From contig OX485807.1 of NCBI GenBank assembly GCA_950295325.1, forward strand, positions 44,360,440 through 44,424,439: 64,000 bases of DNA, written 5' to 3'. This document shows positions 53,718-64,000 of the stretch, in pieces. The notes under the pieces were generated by a model. That model ran no database searches. It was not told the origin of the DNA and worked only from the letters and a program-made list of their open reading frames with translations. The DNA comes from Polytrichum commune. Taxonomy: Eukaryota; Streptophyta; Polytrichopsida; Polytrichales; Polytrichaceae. Position numbers and translations under genes: made by a program. Position 1 is the first letter of the stretch. Every line of letters starts with the position of its first letter.

Positions 53718-55140
53718 CTAAGATCTTCTACACCTCTCGAGTTTAGGCAAAATATCATGTAAACTCTCATGTCCAACATCTTGACATGATAGGTGCTCAC
53801 CTGAGTGAGCCACGTAACCCCAATATTCTTTGCATAGCTCAGGATTCAAATTAGCTTTAGGCTCCCAAGAGTTATGCTCAAGTTCATAACTGAGCCACTC
53901 AATGAGGTAGAATTTCAAAGGGTTGGAACAACTTCCTCTAACCTCATGTTGCAACACACGTTCCACATAGTAGAATATATCTTCATCTCAATGATTGGCG
54001 GTGGTAACGGCTTTACCTTGTCAGTAACCTCACAGGGCTTCAACAATGAGACATGAAAAACATTATGAATTCTCAAAGTCTCTAGGAATTTTTAAAGTCT
54101 CTGGCAAATTTAAAAATCATGCTATCACATCAATTCTCTTATTAGTTCTCCTATTATGCAGTGAGGAAGCAATTTTCTTACACCAAGGATTTTCAACTTA
54201 ATGTTGGAAGTATCAAGAAGAATTTTAGATCCCACTGCATACAACACATCACGTCGTTTGGTGTTAGCATAAGACTTTTTCTATTGTTGGGTTGCCAACA
54301 AATATTTCTTAGCCTCAATAATAACAATGTTCATAGACAAGGCAAAGTCTTTTGCAAGCGAGACTTGATACACATTGATCCTCACATTGACATGTGTTGT
54401 AGAATGATGACATGGTTCAACAGAAAATGGTCATTTTTATAAACTATAGCCACGACTTAATGTAGAAAAATTCAAACCATTATTAGAATTTCATCCCACT
54501 CATCTTGGATAGATATCACATAATGTCAAAGCATGTCCTCAACAACCCTATTTAATCTTTGTGCTTGACCGTCGGTCTAAGGATGAAAAAATGAAGACAT
54601 TGCCAATTGAATGCCTAACAAATAGAGCAATTTTTGCCAAAATCTAATTGTAAATATCGGATTTTCATCACTAATTATCATAAGGGGAAATATTATGTAG
54701 TTTAAATACATGATCCCTAGATACTTGTGCTATGTCCTCAATGGTCATAGTTAATTGTGGTAATTGGAATAAAATGACCCATTTTGGTAAATTTATCGAA
54801 ACACACAAAGATTAAATCATATCCTTGCTTAGTAGAGACCAACAATAAAGTCCATACTTACACATTACCACTTCCGCTCATAAATTCCCAAAGGTTGTAA
54901 CAAATCACTACACTTGGTAGTATGCATTTACTAGGTTGCCATGTATTACATGCACTCACATTTCTTTGAACATCCTCTCATTTTCGCCACCCAAAATAGG
55001 TTTGAATTTTTTTAAGCATCTTCGAGATACCCACATAACCAATATTAAGCAAATCATGATACTTGTGAATAATACATGTGGAATTTAAAATTGAAAACCC
55101 TCACATTTCCCCTTTTGTGCACGGTTCAAAGTTTGATGCA
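53718..55140 (-). pseudogene. Ty3/gypsy chromovirus pol remnant (integrase plus chromodomain)
   Basis: Reading the minus strand from 55140 down, pieces in several frames give an integrase order: HDLLNIGYVGISK (H of the HHCC region), a GLLQPLGIYERKW-like linker, GYDLIFVCFDKFTKMGHFIP (core start), ISDENPIFT, the LGIQLAMSS-FHP-TDGQ catalytic region and VEDML. It ends with FYLIEWLSYELEHNSWEPKANL, a chromodomain (53718-53966). This identifies the chromovirus branch of Ty3/gypsy. Stops and frameshifts are frequent; LTRs and reverse transcriptase were not identified. Confidence 0.85.
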
Positions 55141-55904
55141 AAAAGAACCCCAACATCATTTACTTAGATTTAAGGTATGTTGAGAAATAAGAAGGAAAAA
55201 ACACTCAAAATGGTTGAGAGATTGAAAAAAATGTTTTTTTCTTTCTAAAAAACATTAAAAACATTCTTTTGGACAAAAAAATACTTGCGCACATTAGAAA
55301 GCTCTATTTGCTTGTCTTTTAGAGCAAGCATAGTAAATGTAAGGAAGGTTATCCCTTATATTCTTGTTAGGAAAAGACGATTTTTTTTTCTCGTTTTTTT
55401 CATGGTAAAAAGCCAGAACGACATTCCTCGCTGAAGAGGAAATATAAACGTGCAGCCTTTTCAGTGGGAGGTCTTCTATATATTCATCCCCGAATGTGTA
55501 TTCATGTCACAAGGATTAACATGGATAGGTATAGATTCCTTGTGAAGATTATAGAACCATCTTTTGGATTATTTGTTTTGATGCAAGGGTGTTTTGCCAG
55601 AGTGACGGTGGAATATGTGAATCGCAATTTAGAATATTGTAAGTAGTACACAAGGCATGCAAGTCCTATGACAATGTTTCCAACGCTACATTTTGAAAGT
55701 CATGTTTTACATGTGACTCATGCCGAGTCCAATCTACCATAAGGTGCTTTCCGAGTGAGCATTTGTTGGTGTTGAACTATATTTTCCACGTGGGATTTGA
55801 GAAAGTCCAACCAATGTAAGACTTCCATGTGGCAATATTTAAAGAGTGATCCTTTATGAAAAGTTGAAGCAAGAGTGACGGACGCACTACACCTACTAAG
55901 ACAA
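55141..55904. other. A+T-rich intergenic
   Basis: Nothing recognised. Possibly the 5' part of the chromovirus, decayed beyond recognition. Confidence 0.35.
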
Positions 55905-56055
55905 GCGTGCCTAATTCGGTTACTCTTCTTAATTGGACACTTATGTTTGAGTGGTGTGTGGATCTAAGAGCATACACTACAACATGTGTTAAAAAAGGGA
56001 TCGGAGAATGTGGTCAAAACGTGTTAATCGTTATGGGCTCAATAGTCAGCATAAT
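55905..56055 (+). repeat. Dispersed repeat family D2, copy
   Basis: Shows GTGCCTAATTC, GTGTGTGGATCTAAGAGC, ACATGTGTT and CTCAATAGTCA. A G homopolymer follows at 56057-56068. Confidence 0.65.
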
Positions 56056-56149
56056 TGGGGGGGGGGGGAGGGGACCTATATGACCCATTTTTGAGAAAAG
56101 GAATGTTCACTATGAGGTTCAATGAAGCTCCAAAAACAGTGAGGTGAAT

Positions 56150-56885
56150 GGCAACAAGCAGGATTTCGATACGCAATAATTTCATCTTGCACTGATTTCG
56201 TGTTTGGTATCTTACGAGAAGTGGGTTCAGAGATAAAAGTATCCATTTAGGGCTTGGTTGCGTTGTGTGCGAGCATGAAGAGTTTCAGACACGCAGCAGG
56301 AGAAGTGGTAGGAGCCGAGGATGAGCCGAAGGGAAGATCATTTAACCCATATCGAATGCGGGCGCGCCTCGAAGAACCAATATAGTTCCGAGAGAGGAGG
56401 CCACTGTCACGACTATACTTGAACAGGATCTGTTCTATAGTGCGTACCTTCGATCTGTGTTTTCCAATACAGACGATACCTTCACCCCGGACGATGAGTT
56501 GTGACTCTCCGTCCTGAGCGCGAATACTACGGCCTTCTTGACCAGAAATGGCTGGAGGAGGTGTGCTTGATGAACGTCCCGCGTGCACATTCCGCAGGCG
56601 GTGATGGACGGAGAGTGTTCTGACGGGTCTTTTGTTTCCTTTTGTGGTTTTAACGGATCGATCGCTGAAGTTCTCCAAATTTCATTCTGTTGTGTTCAAT
56701 TTGTAGTTCCAGCTCTACGAATTTCAGGCTCACTGGCCACCCTTCCCTTCCACGCACCATGACTCACAATCTCTCTGCGTATTCCGTACGGGAGCGTGTG
56801 GGCGTTTGGGAGATGGCTCCTGTCAATGTGTGCGAATCTGTACCTGCATTTGAGACCTCGATAAACCGGTAGGGGAAGAGAGTAT
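56150..56885 (-). repeat. Family X, copy X4
   Basis: Downstream of, and in the same orientation as, OPR pseudogene 3. Positions 56150-56400 match X2 beyond the arm almost exactly; 56410-56710 match X5. On the minus strand the frame 56247-56678 (143 codons) is open. Confidence 0.7.
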
Positions 56886-57499
56886 CCTACCGGAAGAGAG
56901 TGTCCGTCTCCGTTGTGTCTGAGGGTGAACTTCCCCCACTTTGATGCTGTTCCTGCCGTGGCAGCCCGGTCTGTATGGGTTTCCACAACCTCGCCTCCCA
57001 TCATTTCCGTCTCCTCCTTGATTCCGAACTCGGAATGCTTTTTGGAACGCCTGTCAATGATGATGAAGATTATGGTTGCAATACTTTTTCGCCGTATTCA
57101 CTTGCCAATAAAATGAACTCCTATGCCTGGTTCCTTGCGATGGAAATCGCATCAGATTCACAAACCTTGCATTCTGTGAAGCTGACTTTCTTGAGGTATA
57201 CATGTCGTCCATGCTCTGTATCCCTTGGAGTTGAACAGAGATGTTATGTAGGAAGGAGGGTCGCAGCAGGAGTGCGTACGTGGGTGACCGCCTCGGTCTC
57301 GCCCATTCTCAGAGAGAAGGTGTTGCTGCCTGCCATCATCGGAAAGGGAGTCTCGTCTCCCTGTGCCTTGGCCATACCCATGGCTGTGCCGGAATTGAAG
57401 CATCAGTGGTAATGTACATCAAATTCCGATTCCCACTAGAAACGTTCAAGCTTGTGTGTCTTTTTACAATTTGAACAGTGATGTGAGTTTGTGAAGCTT

Positions 57500-57972
57500 T
57501 GCTCCACGCCGAATCTTCAAGGAACGGATACTGACTTGTGTAACCCACAACAAGACCTCCAATGTAGATGGTCCTGTCAAATCTGGACTATGTGATTTCT
57601 TCATGAATTAACAAACCCTCGAAACATTCAAAGCGTCAGAAGTGGCTTAGAAACAGCTGTCCTAACGAGGAGAGTGGGCAGAAACATATCCATCGTTCAG
57701 GAACATGCGCACAATAAAATTGAGCGCACTAAATCCGTTGCGGGTCGATAACTTTGATACAAGAACATATTTGGAGACAGTGTTATTAATTAGAAGACTA
57801 TGTGTGTTTACCTGCTTCAATCGCATTGCGAGCAGCAATTCGAAACGGCTCGACAAATTCAGCTACTTCTTCTGTTTCAATCGCCCAACCAATTCGCCGG
57901 ATTATTTAACTCGTCCAGTTTTTGATGGGCGTTTGGTTGAAGGAGAGGGTGGCGCACCGCCTGGCTGATAAG
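57500..57972 (-). pseudogene. OPR pseudogene 3 (exon 3 and C-terminal tail)
   Basis: Exon 3 lies at 57812-57972, with an intact acceptor (TTTGCAG) and donor (GCAG|GTAAAC). It is 161 nt instead of 180, so frameshifted, with an internal stop; ends IETEEVAEFVEPFRIAARNAIEA in a different frame from its YQPGGAPP start. At 57500-57580 a fragment FYIGGLVVGYT...YPFLEDS corresponds to the C-terminus. Most of exon 4, including the active site, is missing. Confidence 0.82.
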
Positions 57973-58625
57973 CTGCAAACAATCAACCAAAATTTCAGAA
58001 CCTCCAATTCCGATTCAAATCGATGAGAAAGCTTGCAATTTGTAGAAACACCAATAACCCAAAATGGTCAACAACTTCCGCTTTCACCAAGCTTGAGATG
58101 TGCAGGATTTGAAATAGATTTTCCCTTGATAAACTTCTGAAACGTTTTGAAGAGTGGAAGGGACGACTTCCGTTATCTTCGTTGCATTTTGGATACAGTT
58201 CTCACATTTGCTACTCCCTTGTATGAGCACAGGGAAGAAGGGAGCTCTACCCCATAAGCTTTGCGAAATAATGTGGGAGCAGGTGTATAGGTGCGGGTGG
58301 TGAATGCACTGACACGACTATACTTGAACAGGATCTGTTCTATAGTGCGTACCTTCGATCTGTGTTTTCCAATACAGACGATACCTTCACCCCGGACGAT
58401 GAGTTGTGACTCTCCCTCCTGAGCGCGAATACTACGGTCTTCTTCACCAGAAATGGCTGGAGGAGGTCTGCCTGATGAACGTCCCGCGTGCACATTCCGC
58501 AGGCGGTGATGGACGGAGAGTGTTCTGACGGGTCTTTTGTTTCCTTTTGTGGTTTTAACGGATCGATCGCTGAAGTTCTCTAAATTTCATTCTGTTGTGT
58601 GCAATTTGTAGTTCCAGTTGAAGCC
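57973..58625 (-). repeat. Family X, copy X5, joined to OPR pseudogene 3 intron 2 side
   Basis: Matches 30446-31330 as one duplicated segment, except for the 253-bp MITE present only in that copy (empty site at about 58125). The X core is at 58320-58560. It lies upstream of OPR exon 3 on the same strand. Confidence 0.75.
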
Positions 58626-59064
58626 TGTGCAACAACTTGTGCACCTTAGGTGTCCTGAGGTCGTACGCGTAGTGTAGTGTAGCAATTAATCCAACCCTCT
58701 ATAATAGCTCAACTCTGTCAATGAAAAAGCATTAGCTGGATGTCTTCTTAACCTTGCCCCTTATGTGTCTGATATTCTGATATTATTCGATTTGAACTCC
58801 CCCGAACTTAGATCAAGTACTTGGAAGACCTCCGTTTGTTGAACACAAAAGTGCTAATCTCCTGTCTATATTTGATAAAAGTGACCGCTATGCAGATGAT
58901 GCACCTAGTATAAATTCCATCAAGATTCATCCTCATCTTGTGTTCATTATTTAGCTGAATGAGTGAATACAATATTCCTGATAATTGAGCTTGTAAAGAG
59001 AATTGAAGGTCTTGACATACTCAAGGAAAGAACACTCATGGAAAAACCCAACGGGAATGAATAC
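58626..59064. other. Region 3' of ATG10 exon 5; last exon absent
   Basis: A terminal ATG10 exon (HPYLNRPW...HPC region) was looked for on the minus strand here and not seen. Otherwise A+T-rich. Confidence 0.5.
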
Positions 59065-60538
59065 CTCATGTGTCAAGAAAGTCCATCGGCTTTCCCCTGT
59101 GAGATGCTGAGACCCCAAACGCAAGTCCTGCAGCACATCCTGCCATTGCAGTAGCCTTCCATCTGCACCAAGCACGAAAATTTCAATCAGCTCTGTGCTT
59201 ATTTGAAGCCAAACGCGTGTGAAGGATCGAATTGTTCATTTCATACCTAGTCATGCAAAATTAACTAAACTCAATTTTGTGCATATTCACAGAGCTCTCT
59301 GGATATAAAAAAATTAACATGGAATATGGACGCTTTAAGCAATTACAAATAATAAAATTAAGAAGAAGCTCACGAATCGGAATACTTCACAATTGCACAA
59401 GTTATACCACAATTCACAATGTTGTCACAATGTGATGATGTGTACGAAGTCTCTAGCTGTGATTACAAGCTGACAAAGCTGTGACATCGGAAACTGACCT
59501 CGTAGACAACCATGAAGAAAGAGCATGGGTACTCTATATGATTCATTGTATATCACATGGTATGTGTAACAATGTTCCTTTTCTCCCGCTATGTCTGCAT
59601 GCTGCAAAAAAAAAGCAATGTCACTTTGACTTTTTGTTTTCAATGCAACCAAAGCACAAAGAAAAAATAAAGAGATGACTCAAAAGCAATGATCCATGGC
59701 ATGTTGTTAAGTGCACAGAGAGTTGGAGCTTTGAAACTTATCACTTGAAAGTCCACCTTCAGAGCTCTTGAATTGAGCTCAGTGAGGGTGACAACTCAAC
59801 GCCAAGAACATGTACGAGGTCAGATATCCCAAAGCAAGAAGCACAAGCGATGCCTAGGATAAAAAGATTGAATTGCTATTAACGTTATGTATGACCTCCA
59901 CAAATACATGTTGTAGACTGTTACCATGGTTGCTGGATCCTCATCTTCATCAACGTCCTGCGAATTGTCAAGAATTTCAATGTCCTGCACGACCAATTGA
60001 TCTGCTGAGTATCACAGATTTCATGGAATTGCACAAGGAATTCGATCCATTTAATTTAAGTTCTTCCCACAAAAGCACAAAAATTACTAATTGAAGAGGA
60101 GCTCCCTATACCTTGTCTTTTGGATTCAAGTGAACATCTTGAAGCTCCAAGTATCCCACAACCTGCATCCAACCTGCACTACCTTCATCATCATTGTCTA
60201 GTCTTTGAAGTCCTTGGCTGTAAGGTCACAGTTCCACAATTGCAGCAACAGGGCTGCCAAGACCATATCACAAATTGTTCATCTCACCTCACCAGAGAAA
60301 GCTGAATGAAACAACATTATATCGAAGAAAATTGTATGTGGCATTAAAGAATTCATTCCTCGGGGATTCCCATCTCGGTACTCACGTGTGCAAGTGGGGA
60401 AATCACAGGGTTCTGCTGCCTCCGCTGCCAGGTCCAAGGTGGAGAATTAGGGCACTGCCGCTCCCATACCTTCACAAGATGCACTGCCGCCTTCTCAAAT
60501 TCCGCAGCTGAGAGAGTTCCATCCCAGGTACGCATCAT
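59065..60538 (-). CDS. ATG10: ATG10, E2-like enzyme of autophagy, 3'-truncated
   Basis: ATG10 transfers ATG12 from ATG7 to ATG5 during autophagosome formation. Five minus-strand exons with GT-AG borders and consistent phases: 60386-60538, 60112-60162, 59925-59984, 59499-59601 and 59065-59162 (155 codons). They encode DGTLSAAEFEKAA...WERQCPNSPPWTW, VVGYLELQDV, an acidic linker DNSQDVDEDEDP, YTYHVIYNESYRVPMLFLHG and the GESRWTFLTHE segment, collinear with plant ATG10. The start at MMRTW is chosen because it directly precedes the conserved block. The final exon, which in this family carries the HPC active-site cysteine, is not found before 58.6 kb. The gene is therefore either cut off by the OPR/X rearrangement, has a very long last intron, or is a partial duplicate. 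Frames so far are clean. Confidence 0.82.
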
Positions 60539-61465
60539 ATTCCCTGGTACCCATATCACCAAATAGTATGAAATATCAGAATCTTACCAAACCCTATGAA
60601 CTCGAGGCTGTATAAGGTTATTCAACAAACTGGAGCGATAACTGTGACCGGAATGCTAAGGTACATATTGTTTTGTCTAATTGTAATATGGGGAATAAAA
60701 GTATAGTAACGAAGTGAGTGGAGCCGACACACGTCCCTCTTCTTCAATCGTACAATAGGCAATACATTTTAGTCGATCCTCCAAACGTAATGATCCCACT
60801 CAAGATCTCATATCAAGTCATGCAGTAGCTCCAACTGTAGACAAGCCGAGAATATCCACATGAAGCATCCCCTAAAATTCCCGGAGCTCGCCATGGAGTG
60901 GCTCCGACACATGGAGTATAACTTTACTATGGAAATTGTCTCAAATATCAGATATCAACATGCTTCGCGCTTGTTTCTTCATGTGTGATAATCCTTCTCT
61001 CGCATAAATATATGCGAGAGGTTGAGAATCTGTCCAGTCTGCCTCTGAAGGCTAATCTCTTTTAAGCTTATAATAGAATATCTTTCTTTGAATCTTCAAT
61101 GGCTCCAGAAATGTGTCATGGTGCTTGTGTGACTTCAGTGTATCACAATCATGCAACAGAGCATAAGATAGGTCTTTAGGAAACTAAGGAAAAAATGAAT
61201 AGTATGGGCCTCGAACTCCTTATGTGTGGAGACTTGGGTGCCATTTAATCCTTAAACCCTGCACCTTAAATTTGAACAAATACCGTATGGACAATGACAT
61301 TTTGGTGGGGTAAAACCAGAATCTAAACTCTGCAATATTGCACATCAAATTGCATGTTTATAGAGTTCAATTTTTTGGAAGAAAAACCTGGCCAATCAAG
61401 AAACAACCGGAACTCAGCTAACAGAAACATCAGAAACCAAGAATCGAGGAGGAGGCAAGTGTCAC
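60539..61465. other. Intergenic between ATG10 and the POLD1 exon
   Basis: Probable ATG10 promoter and leader. No further POLD1 exon was recognised here on the minus strand. Confidence 0.4.
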
Positions 61466-61565
61466 CTTCTTGGGTGAGTCCAAACATTCGCAGCACTGCA
61501 GTAGGTCCACTCCTGTAAGGGCATGGGTCCTTGTGGATTTCACCAACAACGTAGTCAATTACCAA
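61466..61565 (-). pseudogene. Relic exon of DNA polymerase delta catalytic subunit
   Basis: The minus strand reads VIDYVVGEIHKDPCPYRSG, then PTAVLRMFGLTQEG before a GTGACA donor. This matches the N-terminal IDYV(V/I)GESHKE...SGPAA(I/L)(I/L)RIFGVTREG segment of POLD1. Just upstream the expected FQQ reads FQ-stop (TAG), unless the acceptor is that CAATAG itself. No neighbouring POLD1 exons are seen, so it is an isolated relic or captured exon. Confidence 0.68.
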
Positions 61566-61576
61566 CTATTGAAACA

Positions 61577-62399
61577 CTGCAAATGTAGTGTCACCCCCGC
61601 AAGATGCATTGCATAGGCAGTCAAAAATACCCTTCATAAATCATCCATACAGAGCCTTACTCCCCCAATATGCAATCGGCCAGTGCATCCACACGAGAAC
61701 CACTAAAAGCTAGCAGGATCAACCTGAATGTCAATAATGCCAAACACAAATTGCCCATACATAGCCTTATTCCCCCCAAAAGCAATCGACAGTTGTCTGT
61801 ACACGCGTGCCACTAAAAGATAACAGGATTAACCTCAATGTTAGCTCGATTCGCACATATTCCTGGCACACAAGCCATTGTGGCTTTCACTAAACTTGGC
61901 AATGCACTAACCAGCTACTATGGTTGTCAGAAAAAACATAGAATATAATAAGAGTTCAAATTCTGTCACCCCAATTTGTACTATAATAAGGGACATTCCA
62001 ATACACATTCTATAATGACATCAGAATGAGAACAATATGGCAATAACTCTGACACTTCAAGAAACCAGCCCACGCCCAGATTCAACAAACTTTAAATAAA
62101 ACGATGCTTAATCAATACTTGTAGCAAATCCTCAAGTACCTGGTGGAATGCCAAAATTTAATTTGTCATGTTTTCACTCGTGTCAATCTCCATCACAAAT
62201 CAAGATATATGTGATGTCTATCCTCAAAATCCATATCCATCTTTACAATGCCTCAATATTGGATTATGACTCCTGAAATAATAATAATACATTTTATTGC
62301 CAAGTTCATGCGCCTCGTATATGAATATATTTGCGCATTTATTCATAATACTTAGTCATAACGATTAGCCCGTATTGTTTATTCCAATTTTTTCTCGTG
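61577..62399. other. Intergenic, no gene seen
   Basis: A degenerate duplication is visible: a CAATCG(G/A)...CACTAAAAG(C/A)TA motif with AACAGGAT(T/C)AACCT occurs at about 61670-61725 and 61780-61840. No coding match. Confidence 0.4.
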
Positions 62400-63576
62400 C
62401 AGGCGCAGGTAGGCTCCTGGCCACACCGTCATCCCGCGTCTCACATTGAAAAGTGTGAGCTGCGGAGGCATGTCATCCTCCACAGTCACAAACAACGGAC
62501 AATCCTGAACTAAAATCTAGCCCACATTAACCTTGAGCATTCCTGGCGCAATACTCATGCTATGGAATGGTTCTCCGGCACTGCCGGAAACAGTGCAACA
62601 CTCCGCAACCTTTCTGTCCGGCTCGTCGTCCTCCACAGTCACAAACAACGGACAATCCTGAACTAAATTCTGGCCCACATTAACCTTGAACATTCCTGGC
62701 GCAATACTCATGCCATGGAATGGTTCTCCGGCACAGCTGGAAACAATGCAACACTCCGCAACCTTTCTGTCCGGCTCGTCGGGGTGGAATAAATCCACCA
62801 GCTCCCCTTTTGCCCATGCTTCCTGGGTGCATAAACAAGGGGGTCACGGTACTTGTTAGCACGGCTGAAATTCTTACAAAAGTAAAGATCCTTCGTGAAG
62901 TTCAAGGTTAATATACCCCATGGGTGTCGCAATTCTTACATAATGTGTATTCTTCGGCGGTTGGGGCGTTCTCTTCCGGTCCAATGCCCACTCGAATTTT
63001 GATTGGCGTGCTGATGTTCTGTTGTTGTTTTTTCCCCTCGCTCCTCCGGCATTCTGCATATGCCCGCCGCAAGGCCAACATAAATTACTTACAATTTAAA
63101 AAATACAAATATCATATTGAACAAAAATAAATTTAATTTAGCCCTGAACTTCATAAATAACGCAGCCCCCACTCCGCCCACCGACATTCTCGGAACTCTC
63201 ACTTGCCGACATGCATTGATGACCACATTTGGGTGTGCGTTCTGCACGCATGCAAATATTATATTGGGGGTTGAAATATTTGCTACCCGTTTCATACTAG
63301 TTGCTCTATTAATATTGGTGAATACAATTTTGTTGTTACTTACCTTCTTTGCAGGCGGGACGGTCAATGCCGTGCCGGATCCGGGCAGATCATCGTTGCC
63401 GGCGTCCACTTCCCTCTCCTTCGCAAGCGCCTTCCCTCGTGCGTTCGCGGGTGCTCTCTTCCTCAGCGTAGTTGCAGGTTTGAGCGCCTTTGCCGGAGGT
63501 GATATCAAAGGGCAGTCCGAGCTGGGTGACGTGGACCCCCCCCCCCCGCTCCCTCGTCCGCAGATGTTGCCTCCAT
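62400..63576 (-). pseudogene. Multi-exon transposon-type gene (DUF8039-like end), disrupted
   Basis: Minus-strand exons with GT-AG borders, all in phase 0: 63344-63576 (start MEATSADEG, basic Ala/Lys-rich), 63203-63241 (NAHPNVVINACRQ), 62940-63053 (ARQSKFEWALDRKRTPQP) and 62517-62822 (WAKGELVDLFHPDEPDRK...). The last exon carries a segment with PFHGMSIAPGMFKVNVGQ, DCPLFVTVEDD, then MPPQLTLFNVRRGMTVWPG, a pattern like the DUF8039 domain of plant En/Spm-associated proteins. About 138 bp of it is duplicated in frame (62513-62650 and 62651-62790). A TAG replaces an expected Gln at 62517, and the C12 run at 63536-63547 puts exon 1 out of frame by one base. Family assignment is tentative. Confidence 0.5.
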
Positions 63577-63579
63577 GTT

Positions 63580-64000
63580 TTCGGAAGGCGGGGGGCTCGG
63601 TCCTCTCACAACCTCCTTGCCCCAACTTCCAGAATGCACTCGTGTGTAATATCAAGTGCGCTCCGCGCCTTCAGGTTCGCTGAGTGACGGATGAGGAGGA
63701 GGGCGATGGGCTGTCTTACCAATGCTCGTGATCGCCGCAGGGGTCTCATCTGCATCCAGCTTTGATACCCGTTGGAATTTGTCTTGGGAATGTTTCAAAC
63801 TGGATACCATTGCTTCCGTTAGTGCTCTCACATTGGAGTTGAGCGGGACCAATTCGGAGATATGAGCCTTAAATCCAGCCGGAGTGCTCTCACATTGCAG
63901 TTGAGCGAGGCCAATTCGGAGATAAGAGCCCCTAAATCTAGCCGGAAATGTCCGTATTCTGAAACCTTGCCCTCCAATGCTTGAAGACGTTCTTCTATGC
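63580..64000 (-). pseudogene. Coiled-coil C-terminal fragment at the window edge
   Basis: The minus strand from the edge reads IEERLQALEGKVSEYG, heptad-like, and LISELASLNCNVRAL. This is followed by a 63-bp tandem duplicate (ISELVPLNSNVRAL) after a one-base frameshift. A donor occurs at 63718-63719 and an acceptor at 63680-63681; the continued frame stops shortly after. It could be the C-terminus of a second copy of the neighbouring transposon-type gene. Confidence 0.4.

Noticed and set aside
63117-63683. 188-codon hydrophobic open frame on the + strand
   Set aside because: It is antisense to minus-strand exons with matching GT-AG borders and phases; it crosses those introns without support.

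Overview
The window is a repeat-rich, A+T-leaning stretch of nuclear DNA from a land plant. The evidence is spliced genes with GT-AG introns for a 12-oxophytodienoate reductase (OPR, Old Yellow Enzyme family) and for autophagy protein ATG10, a relic exon of the DNA polymerase delta catalytic subunit, a chromodomain Ty3/gypsy remnant, LINE remnants and several families of non-autonomous DNA transposons. A DUF7869-like transposase-type gene hints at a seed-free plant, but the lineage cannot be fixed from sequence alone.

Layout: 0-15 kb is mostly non-coding, with a decayed LINE (4.35-5.6 kb), several terminal-inverted-repeat (TIR) elements and other dispersed repeats. The region 15.4-30.5 kb is an OPR cluster on the + strand: a pseudogene broken by transposons (15.8-18.3 kb), a second heavily decayed copy (19.1-19.6 kb) and a largely intact gene lacking a recognisable first exon (26.7-29.7 kb). 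Two oppositely oriented copies of a hAT-like element with a G/C minisatellite core lie at 11.75-12.55 kb and 20.58-22.31 kb. At 31.06-33.67 kb there is a near-perfect inverted repeat (arms about 690 bp) of an unknown family, called X here. From 34 to 47 kb there are a LINE tail, a broken DUF7869-like gene, small TIR elements and two neighbouring PIF/Harbinger-like elements. A complete four-exon OPR gene lies at 48.58-50.70 kb. It is followed by more X copies, a chromovirus integrase remnant (53.7-55.1 kb) and a minus-strand OPR pseudogene (57.5-58.0 kb). The right end carries minus-strand genes: ATG10 without its 3' exon (59.07-60.54 kb), a POLD1 exon relic (61.5 kb) and a multi-exon transposon-type gene (62.4-63.6 kb).

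The main theme is OPR gene birth and death. At least two intact or near-intact and four decayed OPR copies are present, repeatedly hit by one roughly 225-bp hAT-type MITE family (ten copies, including one 1,049-bp member; several have perfect 8-bp target duplications). Family X sits next to OPR copies, often in the same orientation, as if the two had been duplicated together.
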